Source: Neospora caninum Liverpool (Eukaryota > Apicomplexa > Conoidasida > Eucoccidiorida > Sarcocystidae). From it: DNA of 64,000 nucleotides. Where the stretch lies: positions 6,186,839 to 6,250,838 of the forward strand of contig NC_018395.1 of the NCBI RefSeq assembly GCF_000208865.1, in the 5' to 3' direction. Under the pieces are notes generated by a model. It saw nothing but the letters and a program-made list of their open reading frames with translations, was not told the DNA's origin and ran no database searches. The position numbers and the translations under genes are program-made. Shown piece after piece: positions 50,601 through 62,600 of this stretch (its first letter is position 1; every line of letters starts with the position of its first letter).

Positions 50601-53600
50601 GTGAAGTGGAAGAAGGCGACGAGCAGCTGAATGGCCATGGAAAATTCCGAGCTGTCCGCCAAGGCCTCGATGTCACGAACTGAAGACCCCGATGCCGGCG
50701 CAAGGCCCTCGGGAACCCCGGCTTCCGCTGACAGAGGCCGCACCTCGCTCTTGGCGTGTTCAGAAGTGCCTGAGCCCGTCTGGGCCATCAGGGCTGCCAC
50801 GACATCCTCCACGAGGTCGCACACGGCGGCGACGACAGTCTCGCGCTCTCCTCCGACGAGCTCCGTTTCGGTTCCGCGTTGCACACTCTGCAGTCGCTGG
50901 TACTGAGAAGCCAGAAAGTGAGCAAAGAGGAAGTCGGGCTGTTGCTGGCGGAGGCTCGCAAACAGCCTCAAGATGGCTCGAATCGACGCGGAGGACGCCG
51001 GGGACGGAGGCGAGCAGAAACGCGATGGAGACGGTCTCACGTGCGGGAGACGAAGTGCTGGCAGCAGGGAGGTCAGGCGACGACAAATGTGGAGCCTGCG
51101 AGAGGGGCGAACAGGGGCACGAAGCAAGGATGCGACGCAGGCAAGAAACAGGACCAAAATCTGACGCCAGTGAAGCAACAGGAAAGGGACAGAGGAGGAG
51201 AGGGAATCACAAAGGCCGTGACGGGTAAAAAGGCGCAAACGCGGAAGGCAATCACAGCGGAAAGCGCTTTATGGACGCAGGCGTGCCGCGTCGCTGGACA
51301 TGGCCTGTTTCAAAACAGATGTTCTGCCGTTCCGGGCACGCATCGCGCTCGTAACAGACTCGGGAAACACACAAACACGTGCGCGCACGTCGTGTATACA
51401 CTGGCGACACCGGCGCGCGTCTCAGGGCACACCGCTTGCTCCTTCCCCAGTCGAAGCCGTTGTGTCTCACCGTAGAAAGCGGGTATGGCGCATCTGCATG
51501 AGCTGCTGCAGGATGACCGCGTGGGCGACGTCGTCTTGGCGTTTGCTTTGCCTCTCGCCGAGGGGTCCGAGGAGCACCTCAGCGGCCTCCGCAGCGAATC
51601 GACACAGAAAGAAACCGAGAGAGAGGCGATACGGGCAGGACACCAAGACGGTCGGCCTTGCGCGCGCCAGGACGTCCTTCTCTTCTTCTTGAAGCTCGTC
51701 CTTTTCAGGGCCTGCCAGTCGCCTTTCGCCCTCTTCCCCGGAGACACCAAACGCCCCAGTCACGCCCGTCCCGCCTGCCGAACGCTCCTCCATGCACACG
51801 TCTTCGTCTCGTTCTCGCTCCGGCTTCTCGTCGCCTGTGCTGGACGAGGCCGCCATACCCTCCTGAACTCGTGACGCCACAGACGAGGCAGAGCCAGCAG
51901 CGGCTGAAGCACCGGGGGACGAGGCGAAAGAGAGAGAGAAGCGAGACATCGGCGAGGTCATCTCGAGGAGCACGGTGCGGACGAAAGTCCGACTGCAGGC
52001 GGGGAAGAAGGAAAACAAACTCAAGAGGGCAGCCGCGATTTCCGTGGCAGCCACGTTCACGGTTCCGCAGAGCTGAGCAAACAGCACACGAAGGACGGAC
52101 GACAGTGGTGAGAACGTGTCTACACAGGGGCGGGGAGCCTCGCGAAGCAGTACACTCAGGAAACGCGAACTGGGGAGCGAGACACGGGGACGACCGAGGT
52201 GCCGAGGAAAAAAAAGCGGATTTTGAGAAAAGGTCGGAGGAAGCGGTAAACTGCCTGCCTGCGGGTCTCTCCATTTCTGCAGGAGGAGACGTGTGCGCGT
52301 CATCCCTTAACTGCCCCGGGCGCTAGTCTTCGACACTCGAGTGCAACGCTCCCGCATAGGCCAAGCCATTCCCCTGGGCACTGAACTGGTTGGCAGAGGG
52401 AACGGCACACGAAGAGTATACGCTGCGCCGTTCTACGGCGCAGCGAGTGTCTCCTGTCTCGTGCCCGTCCTGTGCGTCTGTTTCACCCTTTTTCCTGGAG
52501 GTTCCGCTCCACTCGCGTTCTCTCTGTTTCTCTGTCTGCTACCGCGGGTGTATTTGCATGCTCTCGCCTCCGGTACCGCCTCCGCTCTTCTTGAAGTGTT
52601 TTCGTTTCCTCTCCCCTACCCTGAAGTACTCGGCGGCGGCGCCTTCGCCGTAGACCCCCGCAGTGCCTTTTGCGCCTCGGACGCCCGCGGGTCCGCCGAG
52701 TGTGCTGGGCTGAGGCCGCGGAAGCACTTGCTGGCCTCGTTCCTTTCTTTCGCACATCAGAAAGTTCCAAAGCTTGCGTCGCTGTTGGAAGAGTCCCGCG
52801 TGCTCGAGAGACGCCACTGCTTCGCGGTGAGAAAGGAGAAACCAGCTGAGAAGGTGGTAGGCGAACCCCGGGTCAAAGAGGGACGCGACGGCCGACGCGG
52901 GTGAAGGCGAGTGCGGCAGGAGCTGAAGGAGGCGCGCCAGGCCTTGAATGCGGGCTCGCATAAGCGAAGGCGCGACGAAGCGAATGGGCGCAGGAGGCAG
53001 CGGCAGAGAGGCGGACGTCTGAAAGAGAGACGCGGCGTCTACGGCGGTCGAAGACCCCAGAGACGCGGGCGAGGGAGCGGCGAGGATGAAGAAGAATGTG
53101 TTCGAGGGGGAAGACGCCAGCAGCGATGCAAGAGCAGGGAAGGCGGACGCAGGCCGGCACGACAAAAAGAAGCGACGAATGGAAGGCAGCGCCCGGCCGA
53201 GAAGAACTTCCGGGCTTCCACAGAACGCCAGTGCCACGCGCAAGGCGTGCGCGGCCCCTCGTGCCACGTCGACTTGGGCGAAGAACAGGAACCTAGCAGC
53301 ACACAGACAGGAGACGTTTGACGGACTTGAAAGGCAGACCAGGGGAGATGCCGGAAGACGAATTGAACCCAGGGCGATACCTGCCAAGGGAACTGCCCTG
53401 AAAACCCCATTTCCCCAGAACGCATCGATGTCTCTGCCCATATGTATGGTCTGCCGCCATCTCTGCACATCTCACCTCACGAGCATGGCCCCGCAGTGTT
53501 CCCGCATCGCCCGGCTCCGGTTCAGGCCTTTTTCAAGAAGAAACCCTCCTTCGTCTGCTTCCTCTTGTTCGCTGGTCGCCTTCCGCTCGTTCTCCTCTCT

Positions 53601-56600
53601 GTTTTCGTCTCTGCGTCCGCGGTACTCTGAGTTGGCGTCGGGCTCGCCCTCCTCTCCATCGCTTCCCTTCACTGAAACCTCGACTTCCGCCTTTCCAGCT
53701 TCGTCATGCCTTCCGCCCGTCTCCCTCCCTTCCTCTCCAGGCTTTTTCTCCTCAGCCGCGCTCGAGCCACCCGCGGGTCCCTCGCGACTGTCCGCGCTCC
53801 CTCGGGAGTTCTGGGCAATCTTCTGAAGCTCCGCGCGCGGCCGGGCCAGCAGTTCTTGCCAGTCAGGGTGTATGAGGGCGAGCTTCAAGAAGCGGAGAGC
53901 GAGCAAAAGGGTCTGGGAAAGGCACAGGAGGAAAGGGGGAACCAGGCGACATGAAACAGCGCGAGGACACTCTCGCGGCACAGCTCTCAATCGAGCCGAA
54001 ACGCTGCACGGGGACTGACAGGGACTGCTGGAGCTGGCCGCGCACAGCACAAAACGTCCTGCGAGAAGCCAGAAAGACGCGCGACGCCTCCCTCTCTCTG
54101 ATAACGGCAGTCTACCCTTATTCACCACCACTGCCTCATCGACCCCATCCAGCAATTCCCGCGACTCGAGATGAAAGGCTGCTTGAAACTCCAATTCGAG
54201 AGTCAAGCTCTTCAGATTCCCCAGTGCGTCCTGGCGGCCTTCTCCTCACTCCCGTTTGGTTGCTTCTGCGGCTTCTGGACTCCTACCATGGTGTAAGCCT
54301 CGTCCTTTGTCGCCGCGGTGCCCTGTGCAGCCGGGCCCTCAGAAGCTGCAGCTGCTGCCATCGCGCGAACGCCGCCGTGGGCGACACTGAAGGCGACAGG
54401 CGAGAGAGACGAAGACGTGGAAGCCTCGTCTTTCTGGAACTTTCCACCCTCCGTGTCTCCTTTCTGTGGCGCGCCTTCACTTCCCGATCTTCGTTCGTCA
54501 CCCGGCGCCGCACTGTCCTTCGCCGCGTCTCCTTTCTCAGCTTCGCGGTTGCTGGCGGCGAGCGCGTCCTCGGCGTCTCCTTGCTCCTTCGCGGCCGGCT
54601 CAGGCGCCTCGGGTTTCGCGAGGAGCGGAGACGGGTAGTTGCTCGCCTCGGCCTCCAGACCCTTCGTCAGCACCGCGAGAGCGTCTTCAATGATCCAGCA
54701 GACGACTGCGGCCGCCTCGGAGTGCGCAAAGTCATGTGCGACTTCCTTGCTCCTACCTCCAACACCACTCCCTGCGCTTCCCACCAGCCCTGCCAAGACG
54801 GCGCCGTCCTGACTCCTCGCCCCCTCGCCCTGTTGGGCCTCTCGCGTGAGTCGCCCGGACGGCCCTGAGGTGTACGGACAGAGGGCGTGAGGCGTCGGCC
54901 GCAGTGCGGCGAGGAAGCAGTTGCAGTCCAGGAAGGCCGCCTGCCACTGCAGCGTGAGTAGGGCGACAGGGCGAAGCGTCACCCACTTCAGGACGCGGTT
55001 GAGAGCCGACGAAGACGACACCGAAACAGGCACAGCCACAGCCGACGAAGGCGCGGCCTTGCCTTCTGCCTCCGACCCGTCCTGCGCTTGCCCCGCGCCC
55101 TGCTCGGTCTCGCGCTGAGACGCTCTGACATTTGAAGCACTATCGCCTTCTCCGCGCGCTGGCCCCTTCGCCAGCAGAGTCGCCGCGTCCGTCCCTAACA
55201 GGCGCGGGACGAGCACGAAGAGTTGCTGGGCTAGACGCCGAGACTCGGGGCGAACTTGGTAGAGATTCGGGATCACCAGCTTCTCGAAAATCTTCCACAG
55301 TCCCGTCCACACTTCCTCTTCTGGTTGCCACGACGGCGGCCCCGGGGACGCATCGCCGCCTCTGGGAGCCCCCGCTGCGTCGACTTCCGACCTCGACGCC
55401 GCGGGCAGAGAAGCGGCCGCAGGCGGAGAAGCTGCCGAGGTCGCCTGCCTGAGAGTCTCCCAGGAGAGCCACTCGCTGCGCTTCATCCACCAGGGTGACC
55501 CTGCGGGGCGGCTACGACGGTCGCGGTACGCCACCGGGCTGCTCTCGGAAAGCGGAGGAGGCACCAGCGCCCGTGCGGCTGCAGAGAGAGAGGCAGTCGT
55601 CGAGTACTGGACGCTGAAGAGACAACCTTCTGCGGCGAGGCGCAGATTCTCTAGGAAGGAGGCTGGGGGCGAGGTGAATCGCCTCAAATCTCTTGCTTCC
55701 TGGTCGTCTTCCTCGGAGTCCACTTCGCTCATTTCGTCTTCTCGAGCGCTGTGGAAGGCCGCGTCCCCCTCGTCTTCGACATCTTGTTCCCCACGTCGAG
55801 TCGTTTGCTGCCTCTTCCTCTCGTTCTCGCCCTCGTCTCTGTCCGCATGCGCCATCTTCCGCTTGCTTCTCGCCCCTTCGCCGCCGCCCTGCGGCCCCCC
55901 TCGGTCGTCTTCTCGCCAGAGCGGCGAGGTCTTGAGGCCGAAGGCCAGCTGCAGAAGGGGCGGGCGAACCGAGCCTGCGTAGCCGCAGACGGCAACTGTG
56001 AAGAGCAGAATGAGGCACTCGGAAGCGAGGAGCTGCGTCACCGGTGCGTACTGAGCCGTCGCATCTTTCGAAACGAAAATGGCCGCCTCCGCGATTCGAA
56101 TCATGTTCCGCTGGGCCCACTCGGGTGGCAAAGTGCGGAGCAGCCGAATGAGCACCAAACACCCCGCTGCCTTTGACCGCCACGACTCCGCAAAGCACAG
56201 GTGGATGTACAGCTGACAGAGTGAAGAGGCGAAGAACGACTCCATGGCCTCTGAGACAGAGTGCGGCTGCACGAGGCAGAACAACCGCGCCGTCTCTTCA
56301 ATCAACTGGATGCACCGAAGCGTCGGAAGCAACCGCGAGGGCTCGAGAGACAGGCACGGCTGCAGGCCACGGAGGAGGCCTATCGGATCGATCTGTGGAG
56401 ACACACGCACGCAACGCAGGCGCACAAGTCGACGGAGCACTGTGTGAGCCTGTCGCCGAAAAGCAGCGACTCCGCCACCCAGATCTACGATTGCATGCAG
56501 GAACATACCCACGTGTGCATACACACGAGCGCCCCTGTACGTGGCAAAAGAGGGCTTTCAAATGGAATCCCGAAGGCATGTGGTCCAAGGCTGCACTTCC

Positions 56601-59600
56601 TCTCAGTGTGTAGCGGAACAGCTTTCAGTGCGGGGCGAAAGGGTGCCATGTCCACCCTGCGAGTTTGCTCGCCCGCGCGCCATCTCACCTCGTGGAGCGC
56701 CGCGGGAATAAAGAGAGCTGCCGACTCCGCCTTGTAGATCCTCGCCGCCGCGATGAAGGCCAAGTGTCGCAGCAGCCCCCGTAGGAACTCCATGGCTCCT
56801 AGACCGTCTTCGCTCTGTTCTTGGTCGCCTGGTCTCGCCACGAGTTCCTCCACCTCCTTGGAGCTACACTCGCCGTCCGAGTCCTCCTCGCGACCTTCCT
56901 CGAGACGCCTCTCTGCCTCTGCCTTCGTTCGCCTCGACTGCTCGATACGTACACTCGTCTGGCGAGCCAGCAACCTATTCTTTTGTCTCAGCAGGCTTCC
57001 CTCTGCCTCGCCGTCGCAGGCCAGGAGAAGAAGCCCGCGGAGAAGAGTCTGAATGAGTTCCTGTTCTGCCTGTCGTTGCATGCTCGTTCTCATGGCTGCT
57101 CTGTGGCGGGGCAAGACTTGAGAACACACCAGAGCTGCAGTGCCGAGAGGCGAACTGCTCGATACCTCAGTTTCGCCGTTCGTCTTCCCTGCTGTCCCCT
57201 CACCTGCGCCCGCGGCGTCGGGCTCCAGTCTCGCGCTTCTTCCCGACGCGCCTGCGCTCGCTCGGGCCCGTTCGTAGTCGAGCAAGGGGCGAAGCGCCGC
57301 AGTCGGGAGGGCCCTGTCGCCAAGGAAATTCGTTCGCTGTTCTTGAAGCTCTCGGAGCTTCTGCTCCAGAATCTGTCGCTCGCCCGCTGCAGACAGGCGG
57401 CCCGGTCCCTCTCTTCCCGGCTCATTCAGGCTGTTTGGACCGCTCGGCACCGCGGCAGAAGACGCGAGAGCGGCTTTGAGGCGCCGTTGAATCGCATGCA
57501 CTTGAGGATCCAAGGACAGGGGAGGCGACGAGGCGCCGAAGGTGGCGGTCGCCTTGTTGACGCAGGCCAGCCAAAAAGCGGAAAGCGGAGTGCTGAGGTC
57601 AAGAAGAGCGAGAATCGCCAGTTGGAGAAGGCGCGAGGCCTGCTGGCGATAGAACGCGGCAACGCAGCCTTCGCACACGGCGGCGCCCGAGAGCTCGAGG
57701 TTGAGGAACGATCTGTCTCGCGGTGCGCTCTGTCGTTTCTTCCTCTGTCGTTTTTCGCGCGCGACCAGGGGGCGGTGCCCGCCGTCCCCTTGGGCTCCTC
57801 CTGCCCCGTCCTCTTCTTCGCTGTCAGCCTCGTCCTCGGTGCTGGACGAGCCTTCAAACGTCTCTGTCGAGTTCGACGCAGAATCCTGGTCGTCTCCCAT
57901 GTCTTCGTCTCTCACGCCTTCCTTCTCTGCCTCTCCACGCCGCTCCAAATTCCGTTTGAGCCGCCTTTGCACCTGCATTTCCAGTGCGTGCTTCAGCGCC
58001 CTCAACGCTTCACTCAGGCCTCCCTCCGCGTCAGGGCGTCGATACTCTCCAGCGGGTTCGCCCTCAGCCTGTTCGTTCGGCTCTCCGTCTGTGCCGACCT
58101 GTCTCTGATGCTTTTCACACAAGCGCGCCTGTGAAACGCTTGAGACCGCGTCTCCAGAGCCGAAGCCAGAGAGGCCCAGCGCCTGTTCCTGGGTCCTCGC
58201 GAGATGCCGAGGAAGCAGCGACGCCGTCAGCTGTGGGGTCGTCGCGTGGTACAAGTAGGCGGACTGACTCGAGCTTTCTGCAGCTTCGAGCATCGACACA
58301 ATCACCCTGAGAATTTCGTCCATGTCCAAGCCCGCGACGCGTATGCCAACGTCTTCTTCGCACTCATCTCTTTGCTCGCTGGCCTCGTCATTTCCTCCTT
58401 CCTCAGGCACAGCAGTCGGGCTCGCGCGGTCAGTGGCAGAGCGCGCCACGGAGTCGCCGCCTCGAACCGCGTCGCCCGTCTCCCCGCCCGGCGCTGGCCC
58501 TTGTGGGGCGGTCCTGTCGGTCGGGCGCCCCTCTAGCCCCAGTGAGACCCAGGAGACAGCCTCAGCCCGAGTGTCGTCTCCACGCGGCAACGAGGAGACA
58601 CCTCGAACCGGCCCACGCGGCGTCACCATCGGGAGCCCGAGAACGAGCGCATTGCCAAAGAATGGTCGTGGGGCGCAGATGTGAGGAAGTTTGAGAAAAG
58701 CCCGGTTTTTGCCCCCGAGTTTCCCCAGAATGCGAATCACCATCAAGGCGTGCTTCTCCTGCTGATGCTGCAGGTGCATCCACTGGATTCCACTCGCGGC
58801 TGCGGAGCTGCGAGGCCCGAGCATCGTTCCCTCTCCACACAGAGTCCCCAAGGTTCCGCCTCCCGTGCCGACGCTTCCCAGGCCTATCGGAAGCGCCCCA
58901 AAGGTCATTTGAGGCAACGTCAGCAGGAGCGGACTGCCGCCGCCGCCAAGCCCCCCCCTGGAGCTTCCGATGTACCCGCCCTGTCCACCAGAGACAGCGC
59001 TCCCCACCACTGCGCCTGGGGCGCCGGCGCCCGCGGCGCCAGGCGCTCCCGGCGCGTACGCGAAGCCGCCTGGCCCGGCGCTTCCTGGGCCAGCCCCGGG
59101 GAACGCGGGCGGGTACGACTGGAGAAGGCCGCCAGCAGCTCCTGCGGACGTGGTGGCCCCGCCGGAGCCGCGCCGCGCCGCCAGTTCCTCGGCCGTGTCA
59201 GGCGCAGCCCCTGAGGCGTGGTAGAGGCGAAGTGCCGGGAAGCCCCAGGTGGGGGGGAGCGATCCGCAGCAGGCTTCGGCGAGGACGGGCGGCTGCTGCA
59301 GGAGACGCAGGAGCGCGAGGAGCAGCGGGGGGCGAGTCTCGCTCCTCACACCGCCGTGGAACTGCGAGGCGAGGATCGGATAGATGTACTCGCCCCGGAG
59401 GTTCTCCACCCACAGTTCGACCGTCCGTAGGGCGAGCGTGACGACCTCGGGGTCGCCGCAGGACAACGCCGTGAGGACCGGGTGAACGAGCGAGGAGAGG
59501 TGAGGCAGGAGGTTCTTCAGTCTCGCGGGCGCCATGAGACACACTTCAACCCACAGATTTCGCAGGAGTGGGACGGCTGAGCCGGCTGCGCGCTGGAGAG

Positions 59601-62600
59601 CACGCGACGTGGAGAGAAACTCTGGTAGAAACGGAAGGAAAGCGGTGTACAGAGAGCTGCTGCGGCCGGACGGGGTCGTCTGCCGAAACAGCGCCCGCAA
59701 CAGACCCAGGAGCAGGTAAGGCTGGGGAGCCTCAGCTGCGAGAGACAGCGTCGTCTTGCACAGACGCAGGAGATCCTGCGTCAGGCGAGCTTCGCATTCG
59801 GGCCACGCGACAACGGCTTTCAGGAGATAGCGATACAGTCGAAGATGTGTGCTGGCCTCGGTCATCCGCGCATACCCTGTGCTGCTGTACAACAGCCCTT
59901 CCTCGCCGCCCACGACGTGTCCGGTGTCTGTGGGCCCAGAAAACAGCGGGGATGCGTCGCCTGCGAACGGCGGGAACGGCGACAAGTCCCTCGAGGCGCG
60001 AGGCCTGTCAGAAGGCGCACGGCGCGGAGTCGAGCGAGGGGCAGGCGCGGAGCTAGGCGCTACGAGATGTATCATCTTCTCCAGCAGATGGATCGCTTCA
60101 ATCGAAGCCTCCTCCATATCCAAAGCTGGGGGTGCCCCGAGCGGAGACCGACGCCCTGCGACGCACGTGGGACGCCGAAACGGAGACAGCGAAGACAGGC
60201 CGGTGGACGGCCGCAACTTGGGATCACAGTTCACATCTCGTGAAGCAGGTGGACAAAAGTTTGGAGCCGGGAGCGAGGCGAGAGGGTAGACCGAGGAGAT
60301 AAGGGGAGAGGGCGTCGAAGGACTCGGGAGCAGTTGGTCGAGAGGCAGGAGGGAACGGAGATAGAGAGAGCTGCGAAGGGAGAAGGCTGTCTCTGTGAGA
60401 CGTGGATCGCCTGGAACGAAGGCGGCCTCCGCGCACGAGGTCTCCAGAGGTGTCGGCAGACAGGAGGGGGGGACATCCTGAGAACACGAAGCAGATACAG
60501 GAAACGCCCGCATAAGGAAACAGGGCTAAAGGCGTCGGGTGGCTGGGGAACGGAACACAGGGGCAGATCGCGTCCAGACGAGAGAGAGAAAACCAAGGAT
60601 CTCCGAGGGAGCGACGGTGTCGGGGCGAGGCGACGGTGCTGGCCCCCTGACATGCGCTGGCCGGGTGTCCAAACTGCCACGAGTCGCCGATGTCTTCTCT
60701 CGCGACTCACCGCGTCATCTTGAGTCCAGGGCCGCTGCTCCTGTTGCTGCGGCTCTTCCCACACACTGAACGCGATGGCTTCTTCTTCTTCAAGCCTCTG
60801 CATCCTCTCGCGTCCGCATTCTTCATCGCCACGCCCTGCTGGTTTGTTCCCTGTTATTCCCGCGTGGAGGTCGAGACGGTGATCGGCGACAAGAAGCGCT
60901 CGGTCTTGCAGCCGTGGGGGCGGCAGATCGAAGATGTCCGCGAGGAACAGGAGCTGAGAGCTAAACCCTTTCGTCACGCGTCTCCTGTCTTTCTGCCGAG
61001 ATTGGCCAAACGCGCGGCTATGTATGTGGCCGCTCTCGTGGTCCCTCGCGCTGAGTCGAGTCCTTTGCAGTGGGCGGCGTTGCGCTCGGGGCTCGCCGCC
61101 GCAGGCGAGAATCGCTTGCAGGCCGCCGTCACGTGTGAGCACGCCGGCGTCCAAGAGATCGACCGCATGCGCGTTGCCTGCGCGATGCGTCGCATTCCCT
61201 CGGCTGCGTCGACCGGGTCTTAAGTCTCGCTCGCGAAGCCCGTGACGATGGGCGTGCGGCGGCGTATGCGGAAAGACCAGGGACGTGAAGACGCCCTCCC
61301 CGGGCAGCGGAAGCTGGAAGTCTAGGGCGGACATGACCAGATCACTCATCTGGGCCTCCCTCGAGAGCAGTTTGCATGCGTCGAATTGCCGATACACGCG
61401 AACACGGTTGGCGTCAACTGACCAGTCCGATTCGTCCTCGCTCCCGCCCCCCCATTCCCTTGCACTGCCGCGCAGCTCTTCGCCTCGGTCTTCGCTGAAG
61501 CCCTGAAAATAAAAGTAAGACTGCGGCTGCTTCCGGCCACCGAGAATCGGCGGCTGCAACGCTGTGCATGCGCGTCTGCCTCCTCGTTCGGGGGACCACA
61601 GTGGGGTCGCGCCCTGCACGCCGAGCAGTCGTAGCTGGAGGGGCGAAGAGACCAGCAGCGGGGGAAGAAGCGCGTACTTTCGTTCGCTCAACACAGGCAG
61701 CGACGGCAGCAAGAACGAAAGAAGAGCCTCGGCAAAGAAGACGCACGTGTGCTGGTGTGCGAAGAAGAACTGCAGGGCCATAACGGTGCTTGGATTGAGG
61801 CACGTCATCCCGTAGAGCCTGCCGATATGCGCCAATGCAAAGTCTCGCAGATTCGCTGGGTGGAGGAAGGTGAGCGAGGAGGCAACGACTTCAATCGCCT
61901 CGCGCTCTTCGCCCTGCGCGCAAGACAGGACGAGCTCGTTGTACCCCTGCTGCTCACTGACAAAGAGATGGCAGGCAGTCCCCCCCCGGCCCGTCCCAGC
62001 CGCCCACGCTTCGCTGCAGCAGCAGTTCCCGCGGCATCCGCCGCCCGCACATCGCGTCAGAGGAGAGAAAGACGCAAACCAGGGACTCTCGGATCCAGAG
62101 TCGAGGCCATGCTTCTGTCCCGCGGCTTCATGTCCCCCTTCGCCGTTCCTCGCCACCGGCTTCCCCCGCGCCCGACTCAAGGGCCCATGAGGCCCCGCAG
62201 TGCAGCAGAAACAGTTCGCGTCGGATTCGCCCTGCGACGGCGGCGGCGGCAGCGGCCAAGCCGTCGCAGCCGCGGTTTGGTCTTGTGCAGCCATTGCACT
62301 CGCCTTCGCCAGCAGTGCCGGGAGGTCCGGGACGCGCAGAGTGAAGGCTCCTGAGCCTCCGCAGCGGAGACAGGAGACTAGACACGGCGCCGTGCATGCG
62401 GCGTAGAGGCGGCCGTAGGCCCGCGCACACACTAGCCCGTCGAAGAAGGCCTCTGAAAGAACCTCCAGTTCCGCCACGTCGAGCGCGTGGCCTCGAGGCA
62501 ACAGGCGGACATCAAAGGCCATGCGCGCCACGGCAGTCGACGCGGCAGATAAGCCGGCGGAAGCCGCAGCCGCCCCAATCGGGTCCGCACCCGACGCGGA

